From the NCBI GenBank assembly GCA_030068145.1, contig JAPJBO010000355.1, positions 145,001 to 209,000 of the forward strand: 64,000 nt of DNA. The letters are read 5' to 3'. The notes under the pieces are model-generated. The model saw only the letters and a list, made by a program, of their open reading frames with translations. It was not told where the DNA came from and did no database searches. Shown here in pieces: positions 9,409-18,546 of the stretch; position 1 is the stretch's first letter; each line of letters begins with the position of its first letter. The translations under genes and the position numbers were made by a program. The stretch is from Diplonema papillatum (taxonomy: Eukaryota > Euglenozoa > Diplonemea > Diplonemida > Diplonemidae).

Positions 9409-12400
9409 ATGGTAAGCCTCGAAGGCAACGAGCCCCCTGGGACTACCGGTCCATCAAGCATCCCCAGTCTTGACGATGACGAGCCTCCTGCAATCCACCA
9501 AGCAGGCACCAGGATTCATGACAACGAACCCCTTGTTGCATCCTCAGAGACTACCCATCAAGCAGGCAACTCCAGCCTTGAAGACAACGAGCCCCCTGCT
9601 GCATCCTTAGGGACTACCCATCAAGCAGGCAACTCCAGCCTTGACAACGAGCCCCCTGCTGCATCGTCAGGGACTATCCATCAAGCAGACAACTCCAGTC
9701 CCGGCGACAACGAGCTCCCGGCATCCTCAGGGACTACCCTTCAAGCTGACAGATCCTCCGTAAACGAGCTGTGGAACAGAATCCAGAGTTTTGGTATGGT
9801 TCTGGGGCTCTCGGTACGAGAGAAACTGGCTCGGTTTCGGAGATGGAAGGTCCTGGAGGTAGATGCTATGGAAAGCGAACTTCGCCAGCTCGAGGAAGAG
9901 GCGCACGAAGAAGCGCAGGAGCAGCAGCTGCAGAGAAATGCAGCTAAGACAGAAAGGGCTCGCAGGCGCGACGCCCTCACGGCGGCTTACATTACTCTTG
10001 GCAAGGGGCTCAACGACGCCAGGCGTCTTGCAAAGCTTCTGCCTTCAAGCGACGAGGCCAGAATCCTTGCCCAAGCTGAAGCGAAGCGGCGACAGCAGTC
10101 CTCCCTTCTGCAGTTTGGCTTTAGCCGACCATCGGCAGCACACGCAGACGCACCTGCTCTCGAAGAACCAGAGACGGGCAGCAACTCGAGTGACAGCGGC
10201 GGTGATGTTCTGCGCGAGGCCGTCGACGAGGTTTTTGCCGAGGAACTGTTGGAGTGGTCAGAGGAGGATAGTGGAACCTCTTCCGAAGACTCAGAATCGC
10301 GCTGGAGCTCGCTAGCAGCTGTATGCTTGTGCCTGAGACAGTGCGCTGCGGAAGACAAGGAAACAGCAATCACCGGCATTAATGAGATACAGAAGGCATT
10401 GGGGTCCACTGATGCTGCCTTTACCCAATACAAGCACGGGTACGGCGGCTCGAAGAAGTTAAGCAGCCAAGGAGAGTTGCGCATGAGAGACCTGCAGAAA
10501 AAGGTCGACCAATTTTCTTGTAGCTGTCCGGAGCCTTCGACGGCTCCTCATGAGGAGACCACAAACCGCCGCGACACACGTCTTGCTGAGGATGAGGATC
10601 AGCTCAGGGAGTGGGTTGAAAACGTGGGAGCGGGGATCAGCTTTCTGAAAGCATCCGTTACGTCAACAACCGACTTTCTTAAGAAGTGCACGGAGAAAAG
10701 GGGCAGGCGGCATAGCGACAACAGGAGCAAGGTCATAGGGCGCGCTTCTAGAGAGCTGAGCATGAACGTCGATGAGGGGGAGACCACCATCTGGGCTCAT
10801 TGTAAAAACCGTGGGCTTCTTCCGCGTTGGGGGGTAACTCTTCAGGGTCTGCGAAACGTAACGAAGGCTCGCAAAGCGTGCATCCTGGTTTCAGGGCTAA
10901 GGCTCGACCAGGTTCGCGAGATCATGCTCCTCGTTCATCGGAATGGCAGCTTGGTCCTAAACGAGTTCCTCCCAGGAACGGAACGTCAGGTTCTCGTAAA
11001 GCTGGCTGTCGAGCTCACTGCCTTGGGGCCGATCGTCGCTGCATGCACTCCAGACTATGTCATCTTAAACGATGCAAGCCACCTGGTGCTGCCGGGGGAG
11101 CCTCAAGCCGTGCAGCAACCCAAAACCCGGAATGCAGTGAAGAAGGGTCGCAAGCCTTTAACTGCGAAATACCCCGCCCTGGTGGATGGCATAAGGCTCG
11201 TCCTCTCACGGTATTCCATGAAGAGCCATGCGAGAAGGCGGGAAACCGTGCTAAAGGCTGGGTGCACATTGCGCGAGCTGTTAGACGAGATGCGAGTAAA
11301 TCAGGGTTACAGCATCTCCGAGTCTACGCTGCGTCGGATGTTCAAGGCACCGCATCCTGGTCGGAAGGTTGCAGTGCGCTACAAGGACTTCTTCGACGTT
11401 CGTCTCTCGGGCCATGCAGACGCGCAACGCGAAGACCATGTCGATGACCATTACTGCAGGGCTCAGGTCAGAATGGTTGTCGAGGCCGCAATGCGCGCCA
11501 ATGCCCTTGCCTCGGAGGCCGAATGCCTCGTCCTGAGTGTGGACGCAAAGTGTGTGGTCCCCTTGGGCACTGTTGCGGTCCACAAAGGTTGCAACACCCG
11601 CACGTACTGCCTGGGGCCTACGTTAGTTGACGACCACAGCTTCGTGACGGGTGCTAACGTGAAGCCAGTGTGCATTCTGGAGCTCATAGCAGCCAAGTGT
11701 GAGCTCGCCGCTGCTGTGCAGAACGCCCGTGATGGACTGGGCAGAATGCACTACCCGTTCCCCAGAAATGGCGTTCTGCGGTGCTTCTTGCGCTCACTGA
11801 AGTACAGTGTTTGCAACAGCCAAACGAACGTCGGGGATATGCGGAGAGTTCTGCTGGAAAGGGAGACTGTCCCTCCGGTTGTCGTTTGCATTTCGGACAA
11901 TGCAAGCGACTACTCGCCCGCTGTCCTGTCAACCGACGTATCGCTGTGGAGGCTCTTCCGAGACTTCCAGCTCGACGCCGTGGTGTGCGTGACCTACGCC
12001 GCCGGACACAGCGCATTCAACCCGGTAGAGAGAGCGATGTCGTGGATGTCGAAGGCGATGTCGGGCTGCAAGTTCGGGACGGCGGAGAAAAGGAATCCGG
12101 AAGAGGATCGGAAGATGCATGTGGATGCGATGCAGGCTATGGCGGAGAAACTGACGTTCAACACTGCATCAGGGGCCCTGCGCTTCCACAGCGTGCCCGT
12201 GGATCTGGCGAGTGCACGGATGCTCAGTGCGATCCTTCCCAAACGGCCGAAAAAAAGAAAGCCGGTAAACCCTGCGACGCTTGATGCGTTGGTGTCCGCC
12301 GTCCTTGTCATAGCCTGGACTGCCGCAGTGGACACGCCGCTTCTTCCTCTCACCACGGCTTGCATTTCCGCTGCTCTGACCGTGTGCGTTTGGAGTCTGC

Positions 12401-13383
12401 AGACGTGGCAAAGAAAGGGGATTGTCTACAACGACTACGACGACATCCGCCTGCTTCTTTCCTCGTCGAAGAAACGGATCCGTGGTGATCCCAAACTTCG
12501 GGAGCTGCATACAGAGCTCCTGGAGATGAGCCGACACATGGATCGGCGGAAGAACATGGTTGTCTTCCGACGCTGCTCGAAGCCGTCTTCTTGCGGGCAC
12601 TGCAAGAACCTCCCGGCACTCCGTGCCCGCCATTTCCTCGACCGGGAGATGCAGGAGGCAACTTCCGGCCTCTTCTACACACCCATTCCACATGGGACAC
12701 CTGACGAGCCGTTTCAACAGCAGGTTCCCGCGTCACAAGCAAGTGCCGTCGAAGAAAGCCGTGAAAGCCCGGAAGTAGCAAGTGACAGCGAACACGGGTC
12801 TGTCCTATCTCAGGACTCGCAAGAGGACCTTTCTGCTGACGATGACCCCCAGCCGTTTCAGCAAGAACGGCCTGAAGAAACCGGGCACTTTCTTTGCCTG
12901 GAAGAGCTGCTGTCCAGAAAGCACATCGAAGTTCCCACCGACTTCTACCGTCCTTCTCTGCGAGCTGCCGGGCGCGACATGAGGTGCCCCACTTGTAAGG
13001 TTCTGTGTTTGAACCCCAGCGACAGAGACCGGCACTTTCGCCTGCACCACGAGACCCTCTCCACACACGAAGCCAGTGAAGAGAAAAAGAGAGTCACGTG
13101 GAAAGATCTCGTCAAAGTGGCGAAAAAAGACCCGGATTCGCAAGCAGGAAGGAGTGCACGGGTGCAGCTGCTTACAGTAACCCAGCTGCGGACGCTCGCA
13201 AGCAAGGCAGTCCCACCCGTCCCCCTGCCTTCGGCGACCAGTGCGGCAAAGGGGCTCCTCGTCTCATCTGTGCTTGCCGCATGGGACCGGGTTCATGGAC
13301 TTCTGGAAGAGGTGGAAACCGGAAAGTCTCACCGCTACCATGTGCCTACCAGTAGCCAGCAGGTGGACGAAGAAAGTGAGTAG
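9409..13383 (+). CDS. DDE-type transposase-like protein with C2H2 finger
   Basis: An ORF of 1324 codons from the first in-frame ATG; the frame is open back to 9331 inside the satellite but without ATG. The N-terminus has about five imperfect repeats of some 20 residues built on DNEPPAASSGTTHQAGNSS. A charged coiled-coil-like stretch follows (about residues 145-210). The centre resembles an RNase H-fold DDE transposase: LSVDAK (Asp about 712), CISDNASDYSPA (Asp about 830) and FNPVERAMSWMSKAM (Glu about 874), giving a D-x43-E spacing typical of DDE enzymes. Downstream are a hydrophobic segment (about 940-980), a CGHC cluster and a C2H2 finger, CPTC-x12-H-x3-H (about 1193-1214). I cannot assign the superfamily and found no terminal inverted repeats. 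It may be a domesticated gene or an autonomous element. Confidence 0.7.
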   Translation: MVSLEGNEPPGTTGPSSIPSLDDDEPPAIHQAGTRIHDNEPLVASSETTHQAGNSSLEDNEPPAASLGTTHQAGNSSLDNEPPAASSGTIHQADNSSPGDNELPASSGTTLQADRSSVNELWNRIQSFGMVLGLSVREKLARFRRWKVLEVDAMESELRQLEEEAHEEAQEQQLQRNAAKTERARRRDALTAAYITLGKGLNDARRLAKLLPSSDEARILAQAEAKRRQQSSLLQFGFSRPSAAHADAPALEEPETGSNSSDSGGDVLREAVDEVFAEELLEWSEEDSGTSSEDSESRWSSLAAVCLCLRQCAAEDKETAITGINEIQKALGSTDAAFTQYKHGYGGSKKLSSQGELRMRDLQKKVDQFSCSCPEPSTAPHEETTNRRDTRLAEDEDQLREWVENVGAGISFLKASVTSTTDFLKKCTEKRGRRHSDNRSKVIGRASRELSMNVDEGETTIWAHCKNRGLLPRWGVTLQGLRNVTKARKACILVSGLRLDQVREIMLLVHRNGSLVLNEFLPGTERQVLVKLAVELTALGPIVAACTPDYVILNDASHLVLPGEPQAVQQPKTRNAVKKGRKPLTAKYPALVDGIRLVLSRYSMKSHARRRETVLKAGCTLRELLDEMRVNQGYSISESTLRRMFKAPHPGRKVAVRYKDFFDVRLSGHADAQREDHVDDHYCRAQVRMVVEAAMRANALASEAECLVLSVDAKCVVPLGTVAVHKGCNTRTYCLGPTLVDDHSFVTGANVKPVCILELIAAKCELAAAVQNARDGLGRMHYPFPRNGVLRCFLRSLKYSVCNSQTNVGDMRRVLLERETVPPVVVCISDNASDYSPAVLSTDVSLWRLFRDFQLDAVVCVTYAAGHSAFNPVERAMSWMSKAMSGCKFGTAEKRNPEEDRKMHVDAMQAMAEKLTFNTASGALRFHSVPVDLASARMLSAILPKRPKKRKPVNPATLDALVSAVLVIAWTAAVDTPLLPLTTACISAALTVCVWSLQTWQRKGIVYNDYDDIRLLLSSSKKRIRGDPKLRELHTELLEMSRHMDRRKNMVVFRRCSKPSSCGHCKNLPALRARHFLDREMQEATSGLFYTPIPHGTPDEPFQQQVPASQASAVEESRESPEVASDSEHGSVLSQDSQEDLSADDDPQPFQQERPEETGHFLCLEELLSRKHIEVPTDFYRPSLRAAGRDMRCPTCKVLCLNPSDRDRHFRLHHETLSTHEASEEKKRVTWKDLVKVAKKDPDSQAGRSARVQLLTVTQLRTLASKAVPPVPLPSATSAAKGLLVSSVLAAWDRVHGLLEEVETGKSHRYHVPTSSQQVDEESE

Positions 13384-14115
13384 GCCCTGGCTCCAGTCCC
13401 AATCCTGCAACTTCGTGTTCTGTATGCTCGTCAGTTTTCCGTTCATTCCGCACCGCCAGTCCTTGGCTGAAACAAGTGATTTAAGTACTAGGGTTCTACA
13501 TCAAGACCGTCACCAGAATACCGTGTAACCGCTGGTTCTGTTTTCCTTTGTCGTCGTGGCCTACTCGTAGGGTTGTTTCTCTATTTCTTCTGCTGAAATC
13601 CGGGTGAACACGCACCAGGAGGTCGTTGCGGCGGATTCCGATACCCTAACCAGCTAGTCTTTCTATCGTTCTGCCAGTTGCTAGTTGCAGAGCTTGGATT
13701 TGTGTGTTTCTTCTTACCCTCTTGGTTCAGCACAAGCAATCCGTGTTATTGAACTGAGTCGGAGCTGCGGACCCAGACGGACATAGTCGGACACCTCAGG
13801 GCTATTGCAGTTGGTATACGGACAGTTATAGAAAACAGTGCAGCATTGTAAGGAAGTACACAACACCAGGTACCAGTGGGCGTGAACGTGGGGGAAGTAA
13901 CGAACCATCGATAGCAGCGAGGGGTGCCTTTTACGTGCCGTTTACGAGCTACCGGGCACAATGAGATAAAGCTTTTTGAATCGAAAGCCGGGCCCAGCTA
14001 CTCTCAGTGTGTGAGTGGGTTCACCACCTAAATCGGGGGGGGGGGGGGGGGACCTACCCACCTCTGAGCCAAATTTGCGGGAAGAAATTCCGCGATAGTA
14101 ATAATCCTCTCCCCC
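13384..14115. other. Non-coding region downstream of the transposase-like gene
   Basis: No gene is recognised. From about 14035 it contains a poly-G run, GACCTACCCACC, and an inverted copy of the GGGGGAGAGGAT repeat found at about 5080-5125. Confidence 0.5.
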
Positions 14116-14390
14116 TTACCGCAACCGAAGTCGCGAACCTGGTTCGGCTTGCACTGCAAAAGCAGCATAATTGTGTCTTGCGCACGAGCGCGGAAATCCG
14201 CCACCCGCCATTCGGCTAGATATTGCAAGAACACAATTGCGAAACGTACTGCAAACGGATAGTGTTACGAAGGCGAACGAATCATGCGGGAACCTATGGA
14301 GGGGCCCCTCGACAGCTTTCAGAACACGGCATAGTGAGCCACGATACGGATAAGCGTGTCACATTCTACTTCCGGTTGATCTGCATTTCC
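14116..14390 (+). repeat. Direct repeat A, copy 1 (about 275 bp)
   Basis: Nearly identical to 15077-15350, with a start-to-start spacing of 961 bp. The shared sequence begins TTACCGCAACCGAAGTCGCG and ends near TTGATCTGCATTT. It holds no gene. The intervening 690 bp show no protein similarity. Confidence 0.85.
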
Positions 14391-15076
14391 CGAACGCAAG
14401 CGAAGGACGGTGGGCTAACAACCCAAATGGCCACAGACGGAGTCTGAGGCTCTCCACATTACATCACGCAAGAATGGCTGATTCCTTCCTGAAGTCATCG
14501 GCTGTCTTTGTGCCCACAGGAAGCGCGAACTGAACGCAAGGACCTTCCAGACGTGGAACACTGTACGGAGAGAAGACCACGCAACGGAGCAGGCGCCCAC
14601 AAGTAGTTTCTAACAGGACTAATCCCTCACACCGAAGTGATCATGAGTTGCCTTAACGAAACGAACCTTGTGGAGCTGAACTCAGGCTGATAGGTGGGCC
14701 TTCTAGCCTTCTACAACTTAGCACCGGTCAGCAAGTAAACGTATCCGACCCCTGGCACAGAAGGCACGCGGAGGCTATCGGGAAACTGCATCGCGCACTC
14801 AGACAGAATTGACAGCATGTACTTGGAACCCCTTCTCACGAACAGTAATCTGGACGACAATTACGCCGGAAGAAAGAAAGGACTGACGAATATCCTCGGG
14901 CTGTTTCGAAAATCTTCACACAAAATACATGGGTCAAAAGGGATTCCCCCTCAGAAAAAAAAGACACCAGATACGCAAACTCTTTCGAACGCTGCACACG
15001 GGTATCCTTCAAGTGACCTCTAACTATCTGTTGCATACGCGTATCCGGATCAGAAAGCCGAAGACTTCGTAACACT
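14391..15076. other. Spacer between direct repeats A
   Basis: No recognisable coding sequence. A short block at 15039-15076 belongs to the CGTATCCGGATC repeat family also seen at about 5040. Confidence 0.4.
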
Positions 15077-15350
15077 TTACCGCAACCGAAGTCGCGAACC
15101 GGGTTCGGCTTGCACTGCAAAAGCAGCATAATTGTGTCTTGCGCCCGAGCGCGGAAATCCGCCACCCGCCATTCGGCTAGAGTGCAAGAACACAATTGCG
15201 AAGCGTACTACAAACGGATAGTGTTACAAAGGCGAACGAATCATGCGAGAACCTATGGAGGGGCCCCTCGACAGCTTTCAGAACACGGCATAGTAAGTCA
15301 AGAGTCGGATAAGCGTGTGCACATTCTACTCCCGTTTGATCTGCATTTTC
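15077..15350 (+). repeat. Direct repeat A, copy 2
   Basis: Second copy of the approximately 275-bp repeat at 14116, with a few substitutions and a small indel. It could be a tandem duplication, or the long repeats of a small retroelement. No primer-binding site or TG...CA ends were seen. Confidence 0.85.
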
Positions 15351-15404
15351 CACCTTGCCCCCCTTTCTTTGATCTGCTGTGTGTATTTGCAAAACAGTTC
15401 CGGC

Positions 15405-15783
15405 ACGGCGGGTTTGCGGGTTTGCGGGTTTGCGGGTTTGCGGGGTTTGCGGGTTAGGGGCGGGTTTGCGGGTCTCGGTATGCGGGTTTAGGGTTGGCGG
15501 GTACGGGTATGCGGGTTTGCGGGGTTTGCGGGTTAGGGTATGCGGGTTTGCGGGTTCGGTATGCGGGTATTGCGGGTTTGCGGGTTAGGGTATGCGGGTT
15601 TGCGGGGTTTGCGGGTTAGGGTATGCGGGTTTGCGGGGTTTGCGGGTTAGGGTATGCGGGTTTGCGGGTCTCGGTATGCGGGTATTAGGGTTGGCGGGTT
15701 CGGGTATGCGGGTTTGCGGGGTTTGCGGGTTAGGGTATGCGGGTTTGCGGGTTAGGGTATGCGGGTTTGCGGGTCTGGGTATG
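15405..15783 (+). repeat. G-rich GCGGGTTT/GGGTTAGGG minisatellite
   Basis: An irregular array of TTTGCGGG, GGGTTAGGGTATGC and GGGTCTCGGTATGC modules, all G-rich on the plus strand. A single GGGTTTAGGGTT and many GGGTTAGGG words resemble telomere repeats, but the array is interstitial and mixed. G-quadruplex formation is likely. No protein is implied. Confidence 0.9.
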
Positions 15784-16234
15784 CCAGCCTCCAGTGATAA
15801 GAGGCGCTCTGCTGTGGCGGCCCTAACTCCGCGACTGTGCCGGGGTGTCGTATCGTCATCGGGCACGATGGTCGCTGGAGCTTGGGGGCTTCTGGTGGAA
15901 GTGGCGCAGGGTGTAGGGCTGCAGCCTGACGGTTTGGAGGTTGTTGATCGGGGGGATGGGAAGCTGGTTTGGAAGTGGCGGTGCAGGTGGCATGGTGGCG
16001 AACCCCCTCCCGCAAGATCTCGAGCTTGGGAAGTAGAAACTCGCTATCGGTTAGTCGTGATGAAAGAGTATAGTGTACAAAGCAATTTACGTGTACAGCA
16101 AAGCGATTTACAATAGTTGCGTTAATCAAAGCAGCTTGAGGATCCGAGATTCAAGGGTCGTATCTGGGTCGTATCTGTGGTTATCAGGGTGTGTGTTTAT
16201 CAATGGGGGTTGGTCTGTGTTCTGGGTTTGGGCA

Positions 16235-16390
16235 ATTTTTTGACCAGAAAATTTCGACCAAAAATTTCGACCAAAAATTTTGGCCAAATTTTTTTGACCA
16301 AAAATTTTCGACCATAAAATTTTGGCCAAAATTTGCGACCAAAATTTTCGACCAAAAAATTTCGACCAAAAAATTTCGACCCGACTTTCA
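16235..16390 (+). repeat. AT-rich GACCAAAAATTT tandem repeat
   Basis: Degenerate units of about 13-17 bp with GACCAAAAATTTC and palindromic TTTTGGCCAAAA cores. It directly precedes the AAAAAGTCT array, as in the mirror arrangement at 4.8-5.0 kb. Confidence 0.8.
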
Positions 16391-16394
16391 CAAC

Positions 16395-16625
16395 TTTTTC
16401 CGCGGGAAAAAGTCTCTATCCGCGGGAAAAAAGTCTCTATCCGCGGGAAAAAAGTCTCTATTCGCGCCGAAAAAGTCTTTATTCGCGCCCAAAAAGTCTC
16501 TATTCGCGCCCAAAAAGTCTTTATTCGCGCCCAAAAAGTCTTCATTAGCGGCCGCTAATAGAGACTTTTTGGCGCCAAAAAGTCTCTATTAGCGGCCGCT
16601 AATAAAGACTTTTTTCCGCCAATAA
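16395..16625 (+). repeat. AAAAAGTCT minisatellite ending in two GCGGCCGC palindromes
   Basis: Units AAAAAGTCTCTATCCGCGGG and AAAAAGTCTTTATTCGCGCC run to about 16540. Two back-to-back palindromes follow, each centred on GCGGCCGC with AGTCTNNATTA / TAATARAGACT arms and joined through a GGCGCC. A poly-G tract follows at 16637. Confidence 0.85.
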
Positions 16626-18546
16626 AGACTCCCACGGGGGGGGGGGTCCGACCCGCGAGCACCCTTGGTCGTGGAGATTTCAGGCTTCGCGGTGGATTTT
16701 GCCACGTTTCATGATCGTCTGGTGCTCGTGGGGGTTTGTCCCGCTCTTTGCGGTCCCTCGCCCTTCTGTTATGTTCAGCCTACGGGCTTCGGTATCGTGA
16801 ATATTTTGTCGGTTTGAGGCCCCTTCTGTAGCTTGGAAAACGGAAAGAGAAGCAGCATCTACATCGGATCAGAACGAGGGACAGAAGTTCCCACGCTCAA
16901 CCCGCTCGGCCGTGCCATCGGAACAGAAGTCGGCAACAAGCGGTTCGGACGGGCGGGTTCCCAGCCCATCAAGTACAACCGGTTTTCCCTCGCCTAGAAG
17001 GTGCTGTCGGATGGCTTAAGGTGGCCTGAGCAGACTGCTACCTTTGGTTCCGCATCCTTTCAAACTGTGGCTGACCAAGCCGCTGTTTGAGCTCTGCAGG
17101 GGTTTTGATGCACTCCAAAATGCGGGTACCAACAACCCCGGCAGCTGGGAGGAATGGCTACCGAGCATGGGTGCGTGGCGTTCGTGGACGCGCAACTGCG
17201 TGCAAACAAGCGTCACGCAATTAGCAGAGACAGGTCACCACTCGTTCTGCAGTGGAGTTAGCATTAGCTCAATGTGTCGGGAGCAGTAGTTGTCGACTGA
17301 AAAGTAAGCACGTACCGCGGATGCAGAACATCGATGCAGACGATGAGTGCCGCAAATGCAGGCCGTTCTACGAGCAGGCAAGATGGCAAGCGAGAGAGCG
17401 TGCCGTACCTCAGGCAGGTCGCTCGAAAACGGGGACCCGAAATGGAAGATTCACCCCCAGGAACAATACCCAGCGGACTGGAAGCGCAGGCAGGCCCGGA
17501 TGGAAGCATGGGGTGAAGCAGAAGAGACAGAGGAGCGGAGAAACGGGGCCGCACCAGTGGCAGACCCGGACGTTGGGGTTAAACAATTGAAGAAGAAGTG
17601 TAAAGACGAGGAAACACCGACTCGGGCATACCGGCCGAGAACAGCCAATCATGGAACCCAGGGCACAAGGGAGGCTACGGCGCGGTGGTGAAGTAACGCT
17701 CGCTCGCTAGCATCCGGCAAGAGCCAGCATGACACACGAATTTGGAAATGATGCTTCATTTGGAAACAGCGAGGGCAGAGGGTTAATCTGCTTGTACTAG
17801 GCTCCTCGGTTCCCGTAGTATCGGGGGAGTTTGAGGCAATTGCTGGCTGGTGGTCGGTTGTAGTCCGTTGCGTCAAGCACAACCGGGCTTGCCCTCTGGA
17901 GGCTTTGGAAAATAGTGGTTCCTGTCTGTCAGAGATGTGCATTCAGCGCTGCAATGGCAAAGCATTCCGGGTACCTTCTGCGGTGGACCTACACTTTCGG
18001 TGCCGCCTTACATATTAATTGGTGTTGGTTTTTACTCGACAGGACCTTGGTGCAGTCTGTTTAGCTTGATTGCAGCGATCACCTGCCATAACCTGAAGGG
18101 GTGGTGCAAAATAGACAATCGGACCCCCCTTGAGTTTTTCCGGGTTTGTGCCGGGTTTGTGCCGGGTTTGCACCGGCATATGGATCACACCACCTACGCA
18201 ACCCCAATTATTTCTGGATGCGCTGCACGGGGAAGGTACAGACCCAAACGACAGACAACCCCGAACCTGGCCGCCGTTTGTCGACGTTGCTGCTTTGCTG
18301 GGCTTGCTTTCTTAAAACGCACAAGATGCAGGGTCGCTGGGTGACGAAACGGATTTATTTCTCATTCGCAGCACTTGTACCGGTGTTTCTGACTGACCTG
18401 TCACCGGCATGCGGGCAGCACTGCAGCGTTCCCTTTTTCTGTCCCTGTGTCGTGAAGAGAGCCGTCGTCCTGTGTCCGTCTTCGGTGGTCATCAAGGAGG
18501 TAACCCGAGAGGAGGTTCGGGTGTTCCATGGTCACGTTTCATTTTT
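16626..18546. other. Intergenic region, no gene recognised
   Basis: About 1.9 kb upstream-to-downstream between minisatellites and the second esterase copy. ORFs up to 194 codons exist, but none resembles a known protein and base composition does not favour one. At about 18130-18240 it holds the 'GGGTTTGTGCC' triplet repeat and an ACGCAACCCCAATTATT block that recurs at about 25685. Confidence 0.45.

Noticed and set aside
14116..15350. LTR retrotransposon
   Set aside because: Direct repeats are present but there are no TG...CA ends, primer-binding site, polypurine tract or pol sequence between them; kept only as a question.
15379..16116. Gly/Cys-rich repetitive proteins encoded by the G-rich array
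   Set aside because: Translation of a minisatellite; open frames on both strands arise from lack of stop words in the repeat.
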